This document shows positions 24,001 through 33,524 of a DNA stretch of 64,000 nt, one piece after another. Origin of the DNA: Diospyros lotus (lineage: Eukaryota > Streptophyta > Magnoliopsida > Ericales > Ebenaceae); contig NC_068347.1 in the NCBI RefSeq assembly GCF_014633365.1, positions 29,306,116 through 29,370,115 on the forward strand. The letters run 5' to 3'. Numbering within the stretch: position 1 is the stretch's first letter; each line of letters starts with the position of its first letter. The notes beneath the pieces are model-generated. The model did not search any database. It was not told where the DNA came from and was given only the letters and a program-made list of their open reading frames with translations. A program made the translations under genes and the position numbers.

Positions 24001-27000
24001 CACCAAATTGAAAATCATCATCTTACGGTGCCATATTTTGCTCATCCTTGATTCCTTGTTATTTTTCTTCTTTTGCATGTACTCTCCAATCTCTTGTTTT
24101 ATTGATAGAGGACATTTTGGAATAGCTTTAGTATTCTCCACAATCAATAAACATTACAAGTCCACAATCAAGAAAATGCTTTCATTTTGAAAAATGCTAT
24201 TTTTCTAGGTTTGGAAGATTAGCGCATTTTTTCTAAGTCTAGAAGATTAGGGCATTATAAGGAGACATATAAGAAAATGTTTTCATTTTGAAAAACTAAC
24301 TCCCGGTATTTTGATAGTTAATATTCATTGTTGTTAAAATGATTTTTAATGAATTTTTCAAGAAATAGTAGGTATGTATTTTGGGGGTGGTAAAATCGCT
24401 AAATTCTGAATTTGTACTAAAATCAAAATTCTATTTTCTTATTGTTATGGATTTTGATTTTTTAGATATTTTTATTGAATCCAAATGGGGGGTACTTTCT
24501 TATTTACATTTATGTATTAAAGTAAATGGAAGGTAAAATATAAATAAAAGAAAATGTGGACATTTACTTAAACTAAAGAAATGTAAATAAGTAGTGATGT
24601 ATACATGCTGAAACTGAGAAGAGGGGATGCTGGAGAGGAGAGAAAGAAATGATGCAGGCAGGATGCAGGCGCGGTTTTCATGAGGCGCGCCTTGCAGAAA
24701 CTGCCTCGCCTCAGCCCAGGCGAGGCGCCAAACTGGCGCCTTAAGGCGCCTTGCGCCTAGGCGCGCCTTTAATAACTATGCTAATGGCACTATATCTATA
24801 CTTAAAGTGCCTACAGAAAATAACCCTGCTGATATGGGTACAAAGTTGCTAAATGCAACAAAGTTCAAGCATTGCTTGGACCTGTTGCATGTGGGTGTTG
24901 GTTGATCTTATCAACCAGAGCCATGAAAGAGAGAATTGTAGCATGCTGCATTTTTTGTTATGATGTTTGGATTTCACTTTTTCTGTTTGGTGCTTCAAGG
25001 TGGAGATTGTTAATTGTGAAGCTCCAAACGGTGTCGTCTCTCTTTGCTGACTGGATGGCCACGTGCAGCAACCGCGTGCTGCCATTTGGCAGCCGCTGGA
25101 TGGCTGCACGTGGCAACCATCAGCTGACCCTCAGCTGGCGCCTGATCATGCTCCCTCATCCTTTGCCCGATCATCTCCTGCTCTCTTGCTCCTCTGCTGT
25201 TTTCTGTTGGGATTATAATCGTGCTTGCACGATTTGATCTGGTCCATTAATCCACACTTTTTGAGGCGCAATCCCAGCCGCTCTTGATCGCTTTTAATTG
25301 CTGCCTCGAGATGTGAATTGTGAGAGAGGCAAAAAGAAAAAGACGGAAGGAAAATCAGAAAGGGTTTTTTCTATCGGGTTGGTTCTTGCGGGTTGAAGGC
25401 TCTCGCCTTCTGGCTAGGGTTCTTTCTGGTTTGTTCCCGAATTCTTTTTCTGTACATGTCTGTATAGTTTTAGTGGTTCGATAGGTTTGCCTTTAATCTG
25501 TATTAAGTGATTGATCGGCAGTTTTGTGTTCTCGAACCATTGATTGTTTGAGGGTTTTGTTTGAGGGCTTATGAGAGTGTAATCCGATTTTCATCTCATA
25601 GTGCAGTGAGCTCTTCTCTCTCGAGCTCAACGTGGATGTAGCCTCAGTTTGAGGTGAACCACGATAAAAACTCTTGTGTCTCTGTTCTTATTTTTGTTTC
25701 TCTGCGTTTATATTTTTTGATTCTAGCACTGTGAATGTTTGTTTCATTTAGACCATCAAATATTTTGTGATTGCTTAAGGAAAAACCCTAAGTTTTCTGT
25801 CGAGTCTCAACACAAAGGTTAGTTGGCAAGTTAATATATTTGTCTCATACCAGACCCGATATTGCTTACTCTGTCGGAACAATTAACCAATATATGATGA
25901 CCCAAGGGAGGAACACCTACAAGCGGTAAACCGGATTCTGCATTACTTAAAGGCAATTCTAGGAAAAGCAATCATGTTCCGGAGTAATGGTGGTATGACT
26001 CTCAAAGCCTATTCTGATGCTGACTATGCAGGTTCACCTATGGACAGATGATCAATATCAGGCTATTGTACGTTTCTACGAGAAAACTTAATCACATGAA
26101 GGAGTAAAAAGCAAAGTGTGGTTGTTAGATCAAATGCCGAGGAAGAATTTAGAGCTATGGCTCATGAAGTATGTGGACTTCTATGGTTGAGAATTATCTT
26201 AAATGATCTCAAAATCAAATCGGAAGGAACGATGAAATTGTATTGTGATACCAAGTCTGTTATTAGCATTGCTCACAATCCAATCTAGCATGATCGTACC
26301 ACACATATAGAAGTTGATAGATATTTCATCAAGGAAAAACTGGACGGTGGTTTAATTTCTATTCTTTATACGCCAATAGAAAACCAATTAGCAGACATCC
26401 TAACCAAAGGTCTTCCATCGGCTAGATATTAGGGGATTACATGCAAGTTGGGAATGGTTAATGTATACTTTCTAGCTTGAGGGGGAGTGTTGGGAGAATC
26501 AGTCCCACCAGATTGTTGGGGAATCAATCCCATCGGATTTAGCCCCATCACAGGAGATTGATTGTGGGAATCTTTCTATAATTATCGGTAGACTTTGTTG
26601 TACAGATTTGATTAGGTTTCCTTTCCTCACAGTTTCCTTCTTGTAATCTTTCCTACTTTGTAACTCTCTACTTGTATATATAGGGTGATTGGCCCTACAA
26701 TGAACATACGAAAAAGCAATTACAGCTTGTTTACACATGACAATGAATCTTATGAAGTTTGTTGGGCCATTATCCAATGCTCGCATTTTGCTTTTTGCTT
26801 GCAGTTTGAGATTTCTGTTTTTTTGGACTTGGTATTGACTTTTTGCTCGGCATTTAAAAATTTGAATAAAAGCTTTTGTAGCTTAATTTGACTGACAAAT
26901 GATGCCTACCTTAGGTAGAGAGATGGGCCAAACAATACATTGCTTCAACTGGGGAGGGGAAGTCCAATAGAAATCCAAGAATGATAGAGCTGGTTGATTG

Positions 27001-30000
27001 GTTACGAAATCATATTCCTCTTGAAGATTCCTCAACAGCAACATCAGGCATAGTTCATGGTGACTATCGGATTGATAATCTTGTATTCCATCCCACTGAG
27101 GTGCAGTATATTAGAACCCTATAATTGAATGAGTTAATGTTGTTCAGTCTCAGCTGCTGTAGAGATGATGAAATTCTTAATGAAGCCCTAGTTTAAAAAT
27201 AAATATAAAATTATGTTATTTTTATCTGTTTCTGAGTTGGAATGCCATTAAAATCATTAATGAATACCATCCTAAATGTCAAAAGAAATCTGAGTTGCAC
27301 CTAATTTCTTATTTTTTACTGTGTAGGATAGGGTGATTGGTATTCTTGACTGGGAGTTATCCACCCTTGGAAACCAAATGTGTGATGTTGCATACAGCTG
27401 CCTGGTACTTGCCTCATATTACAAATCTCAGCATTTGTCATGGAAAGGGATTCATTATTTTGGTGTATAAAAATGTAAAATGTCCAAGTATTTTGCTGCC
27501 TATGATTTGTTCCCCTGCTGTTTGCTTTTGCTTTATTTTAATGTCCCCCCCGCCCCCCAAACAACATACACACACACACACACCAAAAAAAAAAAAAAAA
27601 GAGTTTACACAGCTAGTGAGATTTATATGTTTATTTCTAGTTTCCTTTCATGGCAGCACTACATTGTGGATGCACGACTTGATAAAGTAGGGCAAGACGA
27701 AGGTTTTGAAGCTACTGGGATACCTGAAGGAATTCCTTCACTGGCAGAATATCTGGCTGACTATTGCTCTGCAGCTGTAAGAAGCAACTCATTAGTTACA
27801 TCTATGGATTTGCTGTCACATATACCCAAGTTCTGAAAATGAGAGAACATAGATAAGCTGATGCAGCAAATGGTTACTATTGCATATAAGATATCTTGTG
27901 TTGATGTGGATCATTAACTGATTTGAATAAATTATGACTTTTTTGAAAGGCAAACTGCATAGAGCATTTAATTGTTTCTAATGAGCACAATGTCCTGATT
28001 TCTGGGGCAGATGACTGAGAGGATCTACTCTCTTGAGTGTGTATGTTCAATATGTAAATAGCATTCGTCTTTATGGTATTTTCTATTGTATGCTTCACTT
28101 TCAAGGCCTCAAGTGTACTGGCATAATAATACAGGGAAAACCGTGGCCTGCTGCTGACTGGAAGTTCTATGTTGCATTTTCCTTGTTCCGTGGAGCATCA
28201 ATTTATACTGGGGTACATAGTAGATGGATTATGGTATATCTACCAACTAAACTATTATTGATTTGCAAACAAAATGTTATCAGAAAGAGTCTGCAGTATG
28301 ATTCTGTTTGCTGTGCATTTCAGGGCAATGCCTCAGGAGGTGAGCATGCCCAACATGCAGGGATAAAAGCTGATGTCCTCATAGATACTGCATGGTCATT
28401 TATTGGACGAAAGTCAGTACTTCCCGAGCACTCTTCATCTGGTATTTCTGCTGTTTATATATATATATATATATATATCTTTTTCACTATTTTTGACAGT
28501 ATGGTATTTAGAGATTCTTAGTGATAAGTTCATTTATTATTAGAACTTCATAGTGGACTATTTATGGATTTGCATCAGCACAATCTTGTGGATTTTGACA
28601 AAGCTTTGGAGAGATTATAAAGTTATTCCTTCACAAAGCCAATAATCTAACTCCAAACTAATGAAGTTCTGTTAGACATAGGGGTAACTTTATATTTTTT
28701 GTTATTATTATTTTTACTCTCAACGTCTCCTTATATGTGGTTAGATTTTACTACATAACTGGGCCAAACATGTGCAATATTTAAATATTGGGTTGGCTTT
28801 GAGGTTTCAACATAGGATCCTTTTCTTGCTTTAAAGAAGAGAAAGATTGTATTTTGGTGGAATGGAAAATAATTTTAGATTTATCCCTGTGATACACTGC
28901 TTTAAAGCTTATAAACTATAATGGTGGGCATTTTCATTATCATCAGAGCTATCTGACATGCCAAATTGAAATATTGTGAACAATTTCCTTTTGCATGCTA
29001 ATTTATATGGTGAATCTTCCTATTGCTCATATGCTGGTGTTAAAATGATTGTTCTGAATTGATGGACCAAATCCTAGGCATTGTGCAAATTAATATCCAA
29101 TGTTCCAAATATAGGCCAAGTGATTGAAAAACTGCATGCCATTTGATGTTATAAGAAGCTCACCTTTCTATTTCCTTCAACAGCATTTATAGTGTTAACC
29201 AAAACCATTTCCTGAAGTCCTATTCTCCTCTAAATTGTCAGGTGCAGCAGTGCAAGGTCGTATAGAAGAGTTAGGAAATGAGGTTGAAAGTCAAGACCTG
29301 TCTCACGAGATGAGGAAATTTGTTCCTAGCAAGAAGGTTCAGGAATTTAGAATAAGACTAATTAAGTTCATGGAAGATCATGTATACCCTATGGAAAATG
29401 AGTTCTACAAACTTGCTCAATCCACCATGCGTTGGACAGTGCACCCAGAAGAGGAGAATTTGAAGGAATTAGCAAAGAAAGAAGGATTGTGGAACCTATG
29501 GATACCTGTATGTGTTGTTTCTGGCTCCCATTTATCTTATCTCATCTATTCCATATTTTTTTATCCTCTTTGGTAGCCAAGTTTAAGCAAATGATTTCAG
29601 AAGATGCAGTGATTTTGTATGGGACAAAATATTTGTTGATGAACACATTTGACTGTGTTATGGTTATTGCAGTTTGATAGTGCTGCTAGAGCTAGAGAAT
29701 TACTACTAGATGGGAGAAATCAGTTTCCAAGTCACAAGGAATGCACTAATTTTCTGGGTGCTGGCCTCTCAAATCTTGAATATGGATACCTGTGTGATGT
29801 TATGGGCCGTTCTATTTGGGCACCACAGTTGTTCAACTGTGGGGCACCTGACACTGGAAATATGGAGGTAAATGCTTAAAGACTCAATATGATTGGGAAA
29901 TAATGAATTTGGTTTTAGTATAACAGCGGCATTCCCATTTTCATTGTATACTGCAAGTGGTACAACTTATCATAGTCAGCGTGTGAGATCATAATATAGG

Positions 30001-33000
30001 ATAGAATAGTAAATTTTAGGAATTAGTATTGTTTATTTTATTTATTTAGTTTATTTCTTATTTTTATTTTGTTTCCTAATTTCTTTTGAGATTGCAAATA
30101 CTTCAATGCCTGATGGTCAGAATACAGGACAAACTCTTGTAACAATAGATGGTACCTCCAATAGCGATGAGACTAGAACTCTTTATCATATGTGGAATAT
30201 TTGTATTTAGCCTCAATAAGTTTCTATAATACCAATTGATGCAGAACCCGAAATCAAAACACAAGAGTAATCCCAATTACTCAAATCAATATCATTAATC
30301 AATCTCAATAATCAAAGTCTGCCTTTAATTACAATCTAAAAGACTATTCATAGACAACTGATAGATAAAAATCTAGTCTAACTAGGAGTCTTTAATCCAA
30401 TCTAATTTGGATTCCACTAACTAAAGGAAACAAAAAGATATTAAAAGAAATCAAAATAAATTAGGAAAGAAATTAAAAATAGGAAATAAACTAAATAAAT
30501 AAAATAAACGATACTAATTTCTAAATTTACTATTCTGTCCTACATCAGATCATCTACTGATCTTTAACAGCATGAGGAAGAAAATAATGGTACTTGCTTC
30601 AAACTGACAAAATATTAAATGGCTACTTTTTTTATTTTCTTTTGGTTGGTGAACTTTACCAATGAACAGACAGGTTATGCATTTGTCTTTTTGAATTTCT
30701 AGTTGACCAGTATAAGTTATTTGTCTTTGCAATGTATGGGAATTTACTGCAAACTTTAACTAATCCAGCAACTGTGCGCATCATCCAATCATTTTAGGTA
30801 CTATTGCGTTACGGGAACAAAGAGCAGTTACAGGAATGGCTTATTCCCTTGCTTGAGGGGAAGATCCGGTCTGGCTTTGCAATGACAGAACCTCAAGTTG
30901 CATCTTCTGATGCGACCAATATAGAATGCTCAATTAAAAGGTAGGTTAGGGTTTCTACTTTGATAATCAAGAATCTGTACCATCTTGCAAAAGTGGCAGG
31001 TACTGAATCTTTTTTTTTTGCCAGAATACCAGTTAGATTTTGAAAAGGAAGAGAATGTAACAAAAATGGTGCTTCATTTGCATTTAAAATGGAAACTGAT
31101 GTTTTATGTAATATACAGGCTTTTATCACCCTGTGAAATTTGAGAAAGCAGTTGCAATGAATCACCTCTATCAGACAATGGTTTTAGAATCTTGGACAGG
31201 TTTTTATACTGTTGAGGATGTTGAGCATGAATGTTCTATCTTCTCTATAATGGCATTTATGTAAACCATCTAGTATTGACTTAAAGGTTATCTTTATTGT
31301 GATGAACTCCTAAAGCTCATCAAAATTTATAATATATAGGAAATTTGTTGTTTTCTTCTTGTCGTTTTTTTCTTACTAATTTTTAGTCTCTATTGCCCAT
31401 AATTTCACCAAATGGAAGTACAAAATCCCCTTCATGATATATTTGCAGTTTAGTGCTAAACCACTACCACAGCTATATTGAGCATTTCATCTACTAAGTT
31501 CTGATTTTTGGTAGTTCAACTGTATTGAAAACACAAATACTGTTTTGAATCCTGTGTGTTTTAAAAACTCTGGGCAAAATAGAGTTTTGGTTAGTTCAGT
31601 CAAAGATATTTCCGTCTGCTTTGGTCCTCTCCACATTTGATAGTAGTATTTAAAGGTAAGAATTTCAGATAGAGGTAAAGGCATGCATCTGGACACGGGA
31701 GATGGCAATCTGGAAAACACGAGGAGATGCACACCATGTGGATGCACTTAGCAAATTGTATTCTTATATATTTTTGTTAACTATGTCCATTAAAATAATA
31801 GCCATAAATCAAATAAAAATTGACATAATAAAGTCACAGGTTAAAGAGGATCATAGTCTAACTTCAACTTGATTTTTAAAAATAGGGCTTCCAAAATTAT
31901 AAAAGTGGAACATTATAGTCTAACTTTGCTTGCTTGTTTAATTTATTAGGGTTGTTCATATTGTACTGTTAGGTATTTTATGGTGTAAGCATCTGAATGG
32001 CCGACAAATAACTGTTTGGGGATTATGTGCTGCAGAGCTGCTTTTATCCTCTTCCTTCACACCCTCGTCTGATGCAAACTGGAATGTCCCAAGCCAGAAA
32101 ATGTCACAATGAAAATGAAAATAAATTTAACAAACCCACTTCAGTTATTCTTGACAATGCTAGCTTAGAATGTATGATATCTGAAAGAGGCGTCTGCACT
32201 GCTGATTTTGACATGTCTTTTTTTGCATCTTTATTTGTTGCCCTCTCCAACTTGGATTTGACAAAACATGAGCAGTTCCTATATTTCATTGATTGATTTG
32301 CAAGTAGGACTCTAGATTCTATTCATTAAAATCTTTAGGTTTTTGAATCAGGAATCTCAAATAGGGAAAATGAAAGGGTGTAGTTTTTCAAATTATGTAA
32401 TCATATCAATCCTGTCTATTTTTGTTATACAAAGTTTCCGCTGAATACATATACGTCACTCAGCTCATGTGTGTTGTACAGGCAAGGGGATTCATATATT
32501 ATCAATGGGAAAAAGTGGTGGACCAGTGGAGCAATGGATCCTAGGTGCAGACTTCTTATTGTAATGGTTAGTTCTTCTTGATTGGCATGACAGAAACAGT
32601 TTAATCTTGTTGTAGTCTATGATGCATGGAAACTTGTTGGGGACTTCGTTTCGGCATTTCCAAAACATTTCTATTTTCGACACGCTAAGAAACATTTCCA
32701 GCCTACTTTTGCAATTTCAGAAACTTTTTGTGGTTGTTTCATAATATTAGGAAAATATAGAAATCATATTTTTGATATGAAAACAAGTTTCCATCCACAA
32801 ATAGAGATGAAATTTTTTTCGTCTCTAAATCAAAATTTTTAATTTTTTTTTTTAGAATTTGCTTGAATGCATTATGGAATTTATGTTTATTTTTAGATTG
32901 AATAACTATTTTTTATATTAAAAATTATATTTACAAAAAGGCCCTTATATTTTTTTATTTACGCATTTCTCTTATGTTTCCGTTTTTTACTTTTTTAAAA

Positions 33001-33477
33001 AATGACATTTTCTTGTTTCCATTTTGTGTTATATCAGTTTCCCGTTTCTGTTCTAACGGAGGTTGTAGTTGATGGCATTAACGGACATTATTTGAACACT
33101 CTACAGGGAAAGACTGACTTCACAGCCCCCAAGCATAAGCAACAATCAATGATCTTAGTAGATATTCAAACACCTGGTATTTGCATACAGAGACCACTCA
33201 CAGTATTTGGCTTTGATGATGCGCCTCATGGGCATGCAGAAATATCCTTTGACAATGTATGTGTGCCAGCCAAGAATATTTTGTTGGGAGAAGGGCGTGG
33301 CTTTGAGATTGCCCAGGTAAAGTTGTTTAGTGCATTTCAAAGAAACCTGCATAAGTTAGGAGAATACTAGAAATTAGTGTTCTATACCTTCAGTAAGCAT
33401 AGTTTAACATCCAGATATTTATATTCAATTTTTTGAGAAACTATGAAATTTTAGTAGTGGTACGGACCTGCATCAAG

Positions 33478-33524
<47 letters not shown>

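Larger units (their letters stand above)
18779..25817 (+). mobile_element. Second Ty1/copia LTR retrotransposon nested in the first
   Basis: The element is 18784-25812 with 805-bp LTRs (18784-19588, 25008-25812) and perfect CAAAG duplications (18779-18783, 25813-25817). The primer-binding site TGGTATCAGAGCC begins at 19590 and the polypurine tract AAGGTGGAGAT ends at 25007. The LTRs differ at about ten sites by eye, so it is younger than its host element. The polyprotein is nearly complete but broken by two homopolymer frameshifts, one stop and a hAT-like insertion. Confidence 0.95.
3637..26735 (+). mobile_element. Outer Ty1/copia LTR retrotransposon, old, heavily interrupted
   Basis: The LTRs are 3637-3857 and 26488-26735. 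The flanks CACGA (3632-3636) and CATGA (26736-26740) match at four of five bases, as expected for an aged target-site duplication. The primer-binding site TGGTATCAAAGCA follows the left LTR at 3858, and the polypurine tract GAGGGGGAG ends at 26487. Gag is at ~4757-5681, protease-integrase at ~15632-17024, reverse transcriptase at ~17940-18780, and RNase H at 25818-26432. Removing the three large insertions and their duplications leaves about 5.8 kb, normal for copia. Many stops and frameshifts show it is dead. Confidence 0.9.

Noticed and set aside
32590..33060. Possible MITE in intron 13 (GGAAAC/GTTTCC words at both ends)
   Set aside because: The words are scattered and I could not define inverted ends or a target duplication.
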